Of a stretch of 64,000 nt of DNA, positions 17,172 to 26,820 are shown in pieces. A model generated the notes under the pieces. That model had not been told where the DNA came from. It ran no database searches and was given only the letters and a program-made list of their open reading frames with translations. The number at the start of each line of letters is the position of its first letter. Position 1 is the first letter of the stretch. Origin of the DNA: Saprospiraceae bacterium (GTDB lineage: Bacteria; Bacteroidota; Bacteroidia; Chitinophagales; Saprospiraceae); NCBI GenBank assembly GCA_013214355.1, contig JABSSL010000089.1:17537-81536 (forward strand). The letters are read 5' to 3'. The translations under genes and the position numbers were made by a program.

Positions 17172-20100
17172 CTACCCTTCTGCTGTCACTTGTAAATCAC
17201 TGAAACCACTACCTTTTTTCACCAACTTAATTTGCGTAGAGATTCTTTCCTTTAAGGCTTGAACGTGTGAAATGACTCCTATAGTCTTTCCGTTGGCCTG
17301 TAAGTTTTCCAAGGTAGTAATGGCTAAATCTAAGCTGTTTTCATCTAGGGTACCGAAGCCTTCGTCAATAAACAGGGACTGGATTTGGGCGTGTTTACCG
17401 GCAAGATCGGAAAGGGCCAGCGCTAGGGCCAGACTCACCAGGAAGCTCTCACCTCCAGATAAGGTATTCATAGAGCGCGTGTTATCCGCTTGAAAAGTAT
17501 CTACGATGATCAGCTCCAAGTCTTGATCACTACTTTTCTGAATGAGGTATCGCCCATTGAGTTGCTTCAAATGTTGATTGGCTAAGAAGACCAGTTTATT
17601 TAAGGTAAGTCCCTGGGCAAAAATTCGAAACTTCTTTCCATCCGCCTGTCCAATGAGGTCATTCAGCTTAGCCCATCGCAACAGCTCTTTTTCTTGTGCT
17701 GCTATGGATTTCAATAGCTTACCTGCTCTACTCTCCTGTTCGCGATGCCTTTCTAATCGCTCTCGCATAGCTCCAATTTGCTGTTGCATTTCTTGATAGC
17801 TACCTTCTTCCAGCTGTAAAGCTTCTTGAAGCGACGGTAATTCAGTGACAGGAAGCTGTAGCTCCTCCAGAGGTTGTAGGGCTTCCTGGATATCCTTCAG
17901 CGATTGCCCAACTGTTAACTTTCGGCGCTCCCAATCTTGTCGGAGACTTTGGAGCCTTTCTACCTCTTCAACTGGCAACAAAGCTTTTTTTAATGCGGCA
18001 AGATCTTCAAATGCACTGTTCTGGATTGCTTTTTCCAGTTGCTCTAGAAGTTCTTTTTCTAACTGTTGGGTATCCAGCATTTGCTGCCGCAGCTGCTTCT
18101 CTTGGTTTTGGGAGCTTTCTTTACGAGCTTGCAGCGAAGCAAGCGCTTGCTCCAGATCGTGCAAGACCTTTTGCCTATCCGCCAGCGCTTGTTCTAGCTT
18201 TCGTTCCTCATCTATGGGATCTAGTTCTCCCAACAGTTCAAATCGTTGAGTTGTAACCGCTGTAACCGCAGCTTGCAAGGAGAGAACTGCCTTTTCCTTC
18301 TCCCGGACTTGCTCTTGACGCTCTTTAAGTCTTTCGTCTAATTGCTCCAGCTGGGCAGATAGCTTAGCTACTTCTTGCGTGAAGGCCTGGACATCTCCTT
18401 CCTTTTTTTGGAAAATCTGATGATGTTCCTGCAGTTTGGCGAAGGTCACGGCAGCTGTATCTAATGCAAAGTGTAAATCATAAGTAGCCAAATGGGCATT
18501 AAGGTCCTGTACGGTATCCTGATACTGTTTTTTATTCTCTTCCAATCGAGTTTCCTGAGCCTCGATCTGCTGGATGAGCAATTCCGATTCGTGCGTTAAG
18601 CGTTGTTCTTCTTGCTGCAATTGATTCAACTGCTCAGCCTTCTGGTCAATTTCTTTTTGTAAGACCAATAAGGCTTGTCGATCGGCACGCAATTGTTGAA
18701 CTCTAGCCGTGGACTCCTCTAGCTTGAGTTTTAGCAAGGAAGCTCTAGTCAATTGGTAGGCCGATTCTTCTACTCGGGGGATTACCGCCGCTATCTTCTC
18801 TTCATAGCTTATGATACGCTGAAATTGCTTGGCCACCTCTCCACTAGTCGTTTTCAATTCATTTCCGGCTAGTTGTTCGATCCGCATCTCGATGGCATCT
18901 TGCCGCTTGAGCAATTTGCGATGCTGCTCATAAACTAGATCATGCCTTTCTTTGGCCGCCTGCAATTCATCTTTTGCCTTATCCACATACTTTTCGGTCA
19001 CCTGATGTTCCACCGCAGGGTGATGTAGAGAGCCGCATAATGGACAGGGAACCCCATCTTCCAGCAAGGCACGGTCTTTCTCGTAATTAGCATGCAATTG
19101 CTGTAAGTCGTAAACATGCTGTTTGTATTCCAAGGTCTTACCCGTTTGATCGAGAGCCTCGAGTGAGGACATCAGTAGTTTATGAATACTCAACTCCTCC
19201 GCTCGCAAACTATCAAGTTCCTGTTCATACCCTCCCAGTACCTCGATTAGATGCTGATATTCTTCATTCAACTGGAAGAGTTGCTGCAAGTTTTCGCGTT
19301 GCGTATTCAACTCCTCAATATCATGCTGCATAAGTTCCAACAGCTCCGCCCTGGTCTTCGGAATTTGCTCCGGGCTTTGCTGCTCAAACTTTGTTTCAAA
19401 GAAGCCTAGATCCTTTTTAACTTCAGCGGCCAGTTTAGTTTGTGCTGCCAAGCCCTCTTCAACTTTGGTTTTCTGTTGCCGTAGTTCTTGTAAGGTGCCT
19501 TCTAAGTCCTTTTTCTCTCGCAAGAAAGTTCGCAATTGTTCTTTCTTGAGATCAATCAGCGGAAGATCCTCCCCCAAACTCGCATAGTGCTGATTGTTAC
19601 TAAGCCATGCTTGTCTTTCTTGGAGTCCTGCTTGATTGGCCTGCAGTTCCTGAGTTGTATTATCTAGCAGCGTACCAAGTTTAGTGAAATCTTTCTCCGC
19701 TTCTTGCTGCTCTAATTGTTGGACTTGTAAGCTAGCCGAACGTTCAGACAGTTGCAGATCTAGTTTCTTGGTGGCTTCAATCTTCTTCTTTTCTTGGGGA
19801 TACTTGGCCTGACTCTCCTGTAGCAACTCCAGCGCTTTTGCTTGCGCTTCGGTTACCTTTTCTAGTTGTTGGCTAATGATCTGAAGGCCATGGGTCAATT
19901 GGGTTTGCTGTTCCTCGTATTGTCGCAGTAATTCAACTTGGTGGGTTAAATCACCGAGTGCTACCTGATGAACCTGTGCCCGTTCATGCCAGGTCAGGGT
20001 ATCAAATATTGGTGCTAGCCCCTCCCCTTCCTCTTGTATGAGCTGCTCCTGCCTGGAAAGCTCTTGCCATTGTTTATCCAGCTTTTGCTTTTCTAGGAGC

Positions 20101-20849
20101 TTGTGGATGAGTTGCCGCTTTTCGTCAATCGCAGCTTTCGCCTGGTTCGAGGTCTTTTCCAGGCTAGAATACTCGTCCTGAAGTTGCGTAAGCGCTGCGG
20201 CCGACAATAATTGAAGTCCATCCCGCTCTAGCTGAAGTTGAGATAGACGGGTCTGTTCTTCCTTATGCTTTTCGAAAGCAGCAATAGATATTTGTGAATA
20301 AGCTTCCGTACCCGTAATTCGCTCTAGTAGATCGCTACGGTCCCTTGCGTCGGCCTTTAAAAATGCTGCGAAATCACCTTGAGACAAGAGCACAGATCGG
20401 GTAAACCGATCATAATCCAAACCAGAGACCTTTTCAATCAATTGATCCACTTCCCGGATCTTTTCTGCCTTAGCCTCAAAAGCTGAAGTTTTGGGGTTCC
20501 ATTGGGCCAACTCTCTGACAGGGGTCTGTAGCTTTCCATCCACCTTTTTATTGGCTCGCCAGATGCTCCACTTCGCCCGATACACCCCGGTTAAGGTTTC
20601 AAACTCTACCTCTGCCAGGCAAGAGGTCGTACCATAAGACAGCACCTCTTTCACTTCCTTATTCCGGTGTATCTTACCATATAGAGCAAGTGTGAGTGCA
20701 TCTAATATTGTAGTCTTACCTGCTCCCGTATCCCCAGTAATGGCAAATATCCCGGACTCCTCCAACGGGCTGCTGGTAAAATCAATCAGAACCGGCTCAT
20801 TGACCCGGATTGAGTTCAAATTTTGAATTCTAAGTCGTAAGATTCTCAT
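17172..20849 (-). CDS. sbcC: Exonuclease subunit SbcC
   Basis: A 1225-residue SMC-like ATPase. Walker A is at residues 39-46 (GDTGAGKT). Two very long coiled coils flank a zinc hook CPLC at Cys602/Cys605, almost exactly at the midpoint. The C-terminal half carries the ABC signature LSGGESF and Walker B LFIDEGFGTLD. With SbcD it forms the Mre11-Rad50-like complex that opens hairpins and degrades double-strand ends. The sbcD stop and sbcC start are separated by 1 bp, so they are co-translated. The long coiled coils account for the low-complexity Gln/Glu/Leu composition. All key motifs are intact. Confidence 0.95.
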   Translation of the reverse strand: MRILRLRIQNLNSIRVNEPVLIDFTSSPLEESGIFAITGDTGAGKTTILDALTLALYGKIHRNKEVKEVLSYGTTSCLAEVEFETLTGVYRAKWSIWRANKKVDGKLQTPVRELAQWNPKTSAFEAKAEKIREVDQLIEKVSGLDYDRFTRSVLLSQGDFAAFLKADARDRSDLLERITGTEAYSQISIAAFEKHKEEQTRLSQLQLERDGLQLLSAAALTQLQDEYSSLEKTSNQAKAAIDEKRQLIHKLLEKQKLDKQWQELSRQEQLIQEEGEGLAPIFDTLTWHERAQVHQVALGDLTHQVELLRQYEEQQTQLTHGLQIISQQLEKVTEAQAKALELLQESQAKYPQEKKKIEATKKLDLQLSERSASLQVQQLEQQEAEKDFTKLGTLLDNTTQELQANQAGLQERQAWLSNNQHYASLGEDLPLIDLKKEQLRTFLREKKDLEGTLQELRQQKTKVEEGLAAQTKLAAEVKKDLGFFETKFEQQSPEQIPKTRAELLELMQHDIEELNTQRENLQQLFQLNEEYQHLIEVLGGYEQELDSLRAEELSIHKLLMSSLEALDQTGKTLEYKQHVYDLQQLHANYEKDRALLEDGVPCPLCGSLHHPAVEHQVTEKYVDKAKDELQAAKERHDLVYEQHRKLLKRQDAIEMRIEQLAGNELKTTSGEVAKQFQRIISYEEKIAAVIPRVEESAYQLTRASLLKLKLEESTARVQQLRADRQALLVLQKEIDQKAEQLNQLQQEEQRLTHESELLIQQIEAQETRLEENKKQYQDTVQDLNAHLATYDLHFALDTAAVTFAKLQEHHQIFQKKEGDVQAFTQEVAKLSAQLEQLDERLKERQEQVREKEKAVLSLQAAVTAVTTQRFELLGELDPIDEERKLEQALADRQKVLHDLEQALASLQARKESSQNQEKQLRQQMLDTQQLEKELLEQLEKAIQNSAFEDLAALKKALLPVEEVERLQSLRQDWERRKLTVGQSLKDIQEALQPLEELQLPVTELPSLQEALQLEEGSYQEMQQQIGAMRERLERHREQESRAGKLLKSIAAQEKELLRWAKLNDLIGQADGKKFRIFAQGLTLNKLVFLANQHLKQLNGRYLIQKSSDQDLELIIVDTFQADNTRSMNTLSGGESFLVSLALALALSDLAGKHAQIQSLFIDEGFGTLDENSLDLAITTLENLQANGKTIGVISHVQALKERISTQIKLVKKGSGFSDLQVTAEG

Positions 20850-20850
20850 A

Positions 20851-22074
20851 TTAGCTTTCCTCCGCTTTTTCCTTCATCCAATCCTGGAGTTCTCGAAAAG
20901 ATTGTATCAACCCCTCCAATTCTTCTGGGGCACTCCCATAACTCTCACACTTCCGCTTAAACACCTCCAAGGTGTCGAGATCACTTAAGTCGGGAGTATC
21001 CAAGTACTGGAGATCGAGGGGTTGGTAGTTGCGTTTCAATTTAACCTTCAGTATCTCTAATTCCATATCCGTCGCGAACTGTTTCAATTCCTGATCCAGT
21101 TGGGGAATGACCTGTTCTGTCTCTACGATTACCTCCACCCATGGTCGCAGTCCTTCTCGCTCTTTATCTGCAAATCTTCTCAAGTCTTCCTTCACCTTCT
21201 GCAAAGAGCCAGCAATGGTCTTCAAACGCCTGAATACGGGCAATTCAAGGGTCTCGATCTGCTTAATGGATGCCCCTTCCGTTTCGAGAATATATACCGA
21301 TTTAGTATCCTGCGTCTCACTAAAGCTTAAGGGGATGAGCGAGCCAGAATATCGAATATGATCCATGCCACCCACGATCTGTGGCCGGTGGATATGACCT
21401 AAAGCGATATAGTGAAAAATTTTCGGGAAATGTTTCGCCTTAATGTTCTCGATATTACCGATGTAGATGTTGTCTTGTTTATCAGAAGCTAAGGCGCCGG
21501 TTGCATACAAATGACCAGTTGCTATGATCGGCACACCGGACTTTTCATAGTCCGCCGCCCATTCTCCCATCTGCTGATAATGCCGAATCAAACCCGCTTG
21601 AATACGAGCTACTCGCTCGTGTCCTCCCTCACCCGCTACGCTTACATCCAAATCGCGATACCTCAAAAAAGGAACGGCGGCTACCACTAATTCCAACTGA
21701 CCATTAGCATCCTTTAGCAATAACAAATCATCTTTACGATGCTCACTCACCGCCCCAATCACCTGGATATTCAGCGCCTGCAAGAGAGGCCGTGGCGCAT
21801 GTAGCATACTGGGAGAATCATGATTTCCTCCGGTAATCACCACATGTCGGCATGTGGTATTCATCAATCGAGTCAAAAAAGTGTAGTACTGAGAGCGAGC
21901 GTAGTTTGGTGGGTTATTAATATCAAAAATGTCCCCGGCCACCAGCAGCACCTCTATATGCTGACGCTGGATGGTCTCCAGTAGCCAGTCCAAGGCCATT
22001 TGATGTTCCTCCGCTCGTTCTTGAAAGAGAAATCGTTGGCCTAAATGCCAATCTGCGGTGTGCAGGATTTTCAT
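20851..22074 (-). CDS. sbcD: Exonuclease subunit SbcD
   Basis: A 407-residue calcineurin-like phosphoesterase. Metal-binding motifs occur in order: ADWHLG (residues 7-12), AGDIFD, GGNHDSP, GHLYATG and LGHIHRPQ. These mark the Mre11/SbcD nuclease, and the C-terminal 130 residues are the capping/SbcC-binding part. It is the nuclease partner of the SbcC ATPase encoded 1 bp downstream. The YheT-like hydrolase gene ends 42 bp upstream on the same strand, so all three may share a transcript, though no functional link is known. Confidence 0.95.
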   Translation of the reverse strand: MKILHTADWHLGQRFLFQERAEEHQMALDWLLETIQRQHIEVLLVAGDIFDINNPPNYARSQYYTFLTRLMNTTCRHVVITGGNHDSPSMLHAPRPLLQALNIQVIGAVSEHRKDDLLLLKDANGQLELVVAAVPFLRYRDLDVSVAGEGGHERVARIQAGLIRHYQQMGEWAADYEKSGVPIIATGHLYATGALASDKQDNIYIGNIENIKAKHFPKIFHYIALGHIHRPQIVGGMDHIRYSGSLIPLSFSETQDTKSVYILETEGASIKQIETLELPVFRRLKTIAGSLQKVKEDLRRFADKEREGLRPWVEVIVETEQVIPQLDQELKQFATDMELEILKVKLKRNYQPLDLQYLDTPDLSDLDTLEVFKRKCESYGSAPEELEGLIQSFRELQDWMKEKAEES

Positions 22075-22116
22075 ACTTAGGATTTCTTGATAACATGTTT
22101 GACCAATAGGATAACA

Positions 22117-23085
22117 CTAGGAAGAAACACCAACGAACTCCAGTGCCCGAATTTCCGCCCAAGAATCGGCATTACGGCCTAGACTAAAGCCAACATGCCC
22201 ACCTTCTTTGGGCTGTTCAAGATAGATAAAAGGATGGTTTTCGCAAAAACTTGCGGGATAACATTCCGGACTCAGAATGGGATCGTTTTGTGCATTAACC
22301 AGCAAGGTGGGAATGCTAATAGCTTCCATGAAATGGATGGCAGAGGCCTTATAGTAGAAATCCTGGGCGCTTTCATAGCCATTGATCGGAGCGGAAAAGA
22401 ATTCATCAAAGTCCGTCCATTGTTGAACTCGATCGAAATTGCTTAAGTCTATCACGCCAGGATACTGCCGATCTTTTTCCGTAAGCTTAGTCTTCAAGCT
22501 TCTCATGAAGCGATACCGATAAAAGGCATTCTGTCTTTGATCCAAAAGGCCGACACTTGAGGCTAGATCTACTGGAGTAGAAAAAGCAATTACTTTCTTG
22601 ATTACATCCGGTAAAGTGTCTGCATTCACCCCAGTATATTTGAGACTAATACTACCGCCCATGCTAAACCCAATAAGTACCACTTCCTCATAGTCTTTGG
22701 TACGAAGTGCATGTGCAATTACCGATCCAATATCTTCGATTTCGCCATGATTATACAGCCGCAGGTTTCGATTCATCTCCCCACTACAAGAACGGCAGTT
22801 CCACGCCAATACATCCCAGCCTTTTCCCGCAAAGGTCTTGGCCATCGCTCGAATGTATCTTCGATCCGAATTACCCTCCAAGCCATGGGATAGGATCACG
22901 AGTTGTTTGCTCTGGCGGTCTATCCAGTCCAAATCTACAAAGTCCCCATCTGGGAGTTCCAAACGTTCCCGTTCGTAAGGTGGAATATCCGTCAATTTTC
23001 GGAAAGCCGGAAAGATAGTCTGTAGGTGCCCATTGAACTGATAAAAAGGTGCACCCGGATAGGAAGATTTACGAATCAAGGGCAT
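22117..23085 (-). CDS. YheT-family alpha/beta hydrolase
   Basis: A 322-residue alpha/beta-hydrolase. It has the YheT-like opening (FNGHLQTIFPAF, then RLELPDGDFVDLDW) and LSHGLEGNSDRRYI as the oxyanion loop. The nucleophile is Ser in IGFSMGGS (about residue 142), the acid is probably Asp in NAQNDPILS, and the base is His in GGHVGF. Members are esterases of mostly unknown physiological substrate. It ends 42 bp before sbcD and begins 9 bp after the stop of the CotH-like gene on the same strand, so it may be transcribed with both. Confidence 0.85.
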   Translation of the reverse strand: MPLIRKSSYPGAPFYQFNGHLQTIFPAFRKLTDIPPYERERLELPDGDFVDLDWIDRQSKQLVILSHGLEGNSDRRYIRAMAKTFAGKGWDVLAWNCRSCSGEMNRNLRLYNHGEIEDIGSVIAHALRTKDYEEVVLIGFSMGGSISLKYTGVNADTLPDVIKKVIAFSTPVDLASSVGLLDQRQNAFYRYRFMRSLKTKLTEKDRQYPGVIDLSNFDRVQQWTDFDEFFSAPINGYESAQDFYYKASAIHFMEAISIPTLLVNAQNDPILSPECYPASFCENHPFIYLEQPKEGGHVGFSLGRNADSWAEIRALEFVGVSS

Positions 23086-23094
23086 AGTCAGTAC

Positions 23095-24726
23095 TTACTT
23101 GATCTCGTAAAATTGTAAGGCGGCACGGGCCGGAGAAAGACTTGCTGTATGCTCTGCTTCTGCTATGATGTAGTATTGGAGGCCTTTTCCCTTTTCCAAA
23201 GTAGTGCCCCAAATGCTGTCTCCCTCTTGTTGATCATGATGTCCACTGTCATCAAACATTTCTAGTCGTTGAAAAGGTCCGCAGCCATCTTCGCGATAGC
23301 ACAACCAAACCTTCTTAGCTCCTTCTACTCTGGCGGAAAATCCAGTAAACTCTCCATATTCTATGTGTTCCACTTCGCTAATCGCTGGTTGTTCCATCTT
23401 CAGGAGCGGATGATTCTGAAGGTATTGGATTCTGGGCTCCATGAGTTCCTTAATTCCTACGATCGCGGCACCAGGAACTCGAATAGTAGTATCGACATTT
23501 GCTTTGAAGGATGCCAGTTCATACAGTCTATTTTCATCCTCTTCTACATTTTCATGGATTAAGGCTTGAATCGCTTCTACCCGCTGAAGATACTTCGTGC
23601 TTAAGAATTGTTCTTGTAAGATTGTCTTGATATGCGCTACATAGATTTTTCGATAAAAGGGGTCGCCAAGTAGTTGGGTGATCAACGGCCTTTTCTGATT
23701 TTTTTCCTTGAAGTGAACGAAAGGGCTCATTTTGGCCATGGCAGCATTGGATAGAGAGTTACCAATGCCCGTCCTTCTAAAGCCCCCGAAGGCAAGGTTC
23801 ATATCCCAAACCAGCGGATGGAAGACACCAGAACTGTCTTGATAGAGGTAGTAGTTATGGCATAGCTGGCCAATGTAGGAATCTAAATTCACCAAGATAT
23901 TATCAAAGGCTAGCATCCACAGTGCTTGGTCTACATCAAGCACTTGTTCTATCTGCTCAAAATCCTGATTGAGTACACGGGTGAGCTCAATAAGATTCGA
24001 CCAACCCGACTCCGTTTTCATCTCATAAAGCCCAAGATAACAAGTCGAGTCTTGCCCCAAATACATTAGGGAAGCCTTGTCCCCCTTAGCACAACTTTCA
24101 GGAGCCTGAACATGCCAATTGGGATCGCATTTGACTAAGGTACCATCGTGCTCTCCATAATAATGATCTAAAAAGAGCTCATCAATAGATTCTGTGTTGT
24201 TGTAGAGTCCCAAGAATTTATCATTCACATACACCTTAGCATAGTTAGCTTTAGGGGCGGGCATATACTCGCCAGCAATTTCGTAGGCCAGGACCTCACG
24301 CAGGAAGCTGGGATCTCGAAAAACGTTAGAAAGCTTAAGTGTAGTGATATTTCCAGGAAGGGATTGATCTTTGCCTTTGTAATCTAATTTTATATTGAAG
24401 GGCAATTTGCTGTGGCCCGCATTTCGAACGTTGAAATAAGAACTATTGCCTTTATATCGAACGCCTACATCTTCAAAAGCCTCGCCATTGATGACGGCTT
24501 TCCCCTTTAACCGCTTATCCTTCCCAGCTTGTTTCAAATCATCTAGACGTTGATCCCAGTCCGATTCTTCAAAGTAGATTTTCACTTCAAGTACGGAATC
24601 AATGCGAAATAAGTCGGAGCCCTGGGCTAATCCCCAAGTCATGGTAATGAGTAGCAGACAAATACTAGACAATAACTCTCTCATAATTGGACTATTCTGT
24701 TTTTGGGGAAACTGAGTCTTTTTCAC
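23095..24726 (-). CDS. Secreted CotH-like protein, copy 1
   Basis: A 543-residue exported protein with a signal peptide (about 15-36). A CotH-like kinase-fold region (about 45-400) contains VRYKGNSSYFNVR, LKLSNVFRDPSFLREVLAYEI, VYVNDKFLGLYNNTE and the metal-binding-type LVWDMNLAFGGF. A beta-rich C-terminal domain of about 100 residues follows. CotH proteins of Bacillus spores phosphorylate coat proteins; secreted relatives in Bacteroidota are mostly uncharacterised. It is a clear paralogue of the gene at 25065-26684, with the same domain order and motifs, but differs in the active-site region (DMNLAFGGF versus HLNLAFGSF). A true start slightly downstream (MRELLSS) is possible. Confidence 0.85.
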   Translation of the reverse strand: MKKTQFPQKQNSPIMRELLSSICLLLITMTWGLAQGSDLFRIDSVLEVKIYFEESDWDQRLDDLKQAGKDKRLKGKAVINGEAFEDVGVRYKGNSSYFNVRNAGHSKLPFNIKLDYKGKDQSLPGNITTLKLSNVFRDPSFLREVLAYEIAGEYMPAPKANYAKVYVNDKFLGLYNNTESIDELFLDHYYGEHDGTLVKCDPNWHVQAPESCAKGDKASLMYLGQDSTCYLGLYEMKTESGWSNLIELTRVLNQDFEQIEQVLDVDQALWMLAFDNILVNLDSYIGQLCHNYYLYQDSSGVFHPLVWDMNLAFGGFRRTGIGNSLSNAAMAKMSPFVHFKEKNQKRPLITQLLGDPFYRKIYVAHIKTILQEQFLSTKYLQRVEAIQALIHENVEEDENRLYELASFKANVDTTIRVPGAAIVGIKELMEPRIQYLQNHPLLKMEQPAISEVEHIEYGEFTGFSARVEGAKKVWLCYREDGCGPFQRLEMFDDSGHHDQQEGDSIWGTTLEKGKGLQYYIIAEAEHTASLSPARAALQFYEIK

Positions 24727-24775
24727 TTACGTAAAAGTAAGCGATTAATCCGATATAAAAGGTAGAATAGGGTTT

Positions 24776-24959
24776 AGGGTATGTTTAAATTCCCATCAAT
24801 CGGCTACAGTCGGCAAATTTTCTCCTGTGCTTCGTTAAAAATCCTCGCCGTACCTTCCAGGTATGCCTTCGCCTGCCTGCCGGCAAAGGCAGGTTTTTTG
24901 CCTCACTCAGAACAAAATTTGCTCGCCCTCGCACAATCCTGGATTTTTAAACATACCCT
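24776..24959. repeat. MITE-like intergenic repeat, long copy
   Basis: A 14-bp perfect terminal inverted repeat (AGGGTATGTTTAAA at 24776-24789, TTTAAACATACCCT at 24946-24959) encloses 156 bp. Inside are further complementary pairs: GCAAATTTT (24813-24821) with AAAATTTGC (24914-24922), and TTAAAAATCC (24835-24844) with GGATTTTTAA (24941-24950). There is also a GCCTGCCTGCCGGC-type core near 24870-24890. A short relative sits at 35543-35608 and shares the terminal motif and the CCATCAAT sequence just inside it. Confidence 0.65.
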
Positions 24960-24979
24960 TAGATAGGTTGTATGTGAGC

Positions 24980-25040
24980 AGGAAAATCCTGTCGAATCGC
25001 TATGCTTTGAGGCAAAAAAGCGAATCTTCAGGATTTTCCT
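24980..25040. repeat. Long hairpin beside the CotH copy 2 stop codon
   Basis: AGGAAAATCCTG (24980-24991) and CAGGATTTTCCT (25029-25040) form a perfect 12-bp stem, extended inward by GAATCGCT against AGCGAATC (one mismatch). It lies 25 bp beyond the stop of the upstream CotH-like gene. It may act as a transcription terminator or belong to the neighbouring repeat cluster; there is no adjacent T-run. Confidence 0.55.
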
Positions 25041-25064
25041 ACTAGGGATCGGCTTGCTGTAAGC

Positions 25065-26684
25065 CTATTTGTTTAACTCTTGAATAGAAGCGGAGTACCG
25101 TTCCTTGGTGTAATGAGTTGGGCTGTAATTTACGGCTTTTGCATTTTCTGCAAAAATGTAATACTCGATAGATTTCTTGCCACTAGGTGGAGTGATCTTC
25201 ACACCATATACACTATCATTGGCTTTTTCATCGGAGCTATTTCCATTGTCTTTCATCTCTGCCATTTTGAAGGCATCCCCATCTGCAAAGCGATAATACA
25301 CATGTACCTTCTTTGTAAATTTCCCAATCTTGGCTTGAATCTCAAAGTCTGATACCCGTTTGCTTGAAAATCGCTCGCGGCGCTTAACTTCCACATCTGC
25401 AATTGCGGGAGGGCGAATGGTGAAAGCTGGATTCATCTTAAGAAAACTAGCACGCTTAGTCATGAAATCCACCAAGCCAGGAATCCGACTCTTCTTGCCA
25501 ATAATTTCTTCTTTACTGCGCAGAAAGTCAGAGGTTGGATAATATTTGTTCACATCCTCCATCAATGGACTTAGGATTTCCTGTTGTAAAGTTGTGGCTT
25601 TCTCTTTAAAGCTTTCTCCTTTGAAATGATCGTTTACAATGGTAATCATGTGATTGAGATATTGCTTCTTGTATAATTCATTAGAAAGCAATCTACTAAT
25701 CAACGGCATGCTAGGGTTATCGGAGTGTAACAAAGGATCCAATTGGATCATCTGGCGGATACCTAAATCGGAACCAGAACCTGTGTTTTTGAAACTTCCA
25801 AAGGCCAGATTCAAATGAGTAACAATGGGTACAAACCTGCCATCTTCTCCCAAGTACAGATAGTAATTTGGGCTATATTGACCAGAATAACTATTCAAGT
25901 TGGCCACAACATTGTTGAAAGCCAACATCCATAAAGTTTTATCTACATCTAAAATCTGATCAATCTTGGATAGGTCCTCATTCAACGTCTCCGTTAAGCG
26001 TTCAAGCGCTCCCCAGTTAGCGCCTGCATTCGCATCGAAGTGGTTTTTCAAACAAGTCACCCCCTTATCTAATCCTAAGGAACCATAGATACGACTAGTA
26101 CAGCCTTCTGGCTCTTGCTCTATGATTTCAGGATTGCTAAGGAAAAGACTTCCTTTTCCGGTCATCCCATATCTGTCCCAAAAAGGTTGATCTAATGGTT
26201 CGATATTGACAAAGAGGCCATAGTAATCTTCATTGATGAACACTTTAGCAAAGCTGGCCTTGGGTGCAGGAACATAGGATCGGATGATCTCGTAAGCAAG
26301 TACTTCCCGCACTAAGCTTGGGTCTCTAACGGCACTAGAAAGATCGAGAACGGTATAGCCTTTCAATTTTTCACTGGAGAGTCCCGCGGGCAACTTGATA
26401 TACAAGCCGTTCCTTTTGTTTCCTGGTGTGAATCCCACACCAGAGCGGTAGCGTACACCCGCCTCTTCAATCTTCTCTCCGTCTGCCTCCAGGGTCCCGG
26501 TCAGGAGGCCCTCTCCGTTGTATCGAAGAGAATCCAGCAAATAACGCCAGTTTTCCTTCTCAAAAGTAATCTTGATCTCCGGGATCTCCCCGCTATCAAA
26601 AAGACTACCTTGGGCCGAAAGCGAACTGCCAATGAATAGCATTAGCAGGCTTCCTATAGCTGGAATAATAATTTGTTTTTTCAT
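25065..26684 (-). CDS. Secreted CotH-like protein, copy 2
   Basis: A 539-residue exported protein with a signal peptide (about 5-24). Its CotH-like region has VRYRSGVGFTPGN, LDLSSAVRDPSLVREVLAYEI, VFINEDYYGLFVNIE and HLNLAFGSF. A beta-rich C-terminal domain comes next (VYYRFADGDAFKMAEMKDNG). It is colinear with copy 1 across its whole length, indicating an old tandem duplication. Here the usual acidic residue of the DMNLAFGG motif is replaced by His-Leu, so if the family acts as a kinase this copy may have lost or changed activity. The substrate is unknown. The flanking spacer separates the two copies, so they may not share one transcript. Confidence 0.83.
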   Translation of the reverse strand: MKKQIIIPAIGSLLMLFIGSSLSAQGSLFDSGEIPEIKITFEKENWRYLLDSLRYNGEGLLTGTLEADGEKIEEAGVRYRSGVGFTPGNKRNGLYIKLPAGLSSEKLKGYTVLDLSSAVRDPSLVREVLAYEIIRSYVPAPKASFAKVFINEDYYGLFVNIEPLDQPFWDRYGMTGKGSLFLSNPEIIEQEPEGCTSRIYGSLGLDKGVTCLKNHFDANAGANWGALERLTETLNEDLSKIDQILDVDKTLWMLAFNNVVANLNSYSGQYSPNYYLYLGEDGRFVPIVTHLNLAFGSFKNTGSGSDLGIRQMIQLDPLLHSDNPSMPLISRLLSNELYKKQYLNHMITIVNDHFKGESFKEKATTLQQEILSPLMEDVNKYYPTSDFLRSKEEIIGKKSRIPGLVDFMTKRASFLKMNPAFTIRPPAIADVEVKRRERFSSKRVSDFEIQAKIGKFTKKVHVYYRFADGDAFKMAEMKDNGNSSDEKANDSVYGVKITPPSGKKSIEYYIFAENAKAVNYSPTHYTKERYSASIQELNK

Positions 26685-26820
26685 TTTGGATACCTAGTCT
26701 TGTTATAGTAAAAAGGGTCAAAACCCAAGTCTGCAATTATAAAGAATTTAATTCATTTAGCCTTTACTGTAAGCTCAATGGGTAAGGCAGCGGTCAGTTA
26801 TGAGCAGGGAGCGGCATCAT

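Larger units (their letters stand above)
24727..25064. other. Repeat-rich 338-bp spacer between the two CotH-like genes
   Basis: This spacer holds a 184-bp element with 14-bp terminal inverted repeats (24776-24959) and a separate 61-bp hairpin (24980-25040), described individually. No protein-coding potential is apparent. Confidence 0.7.
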
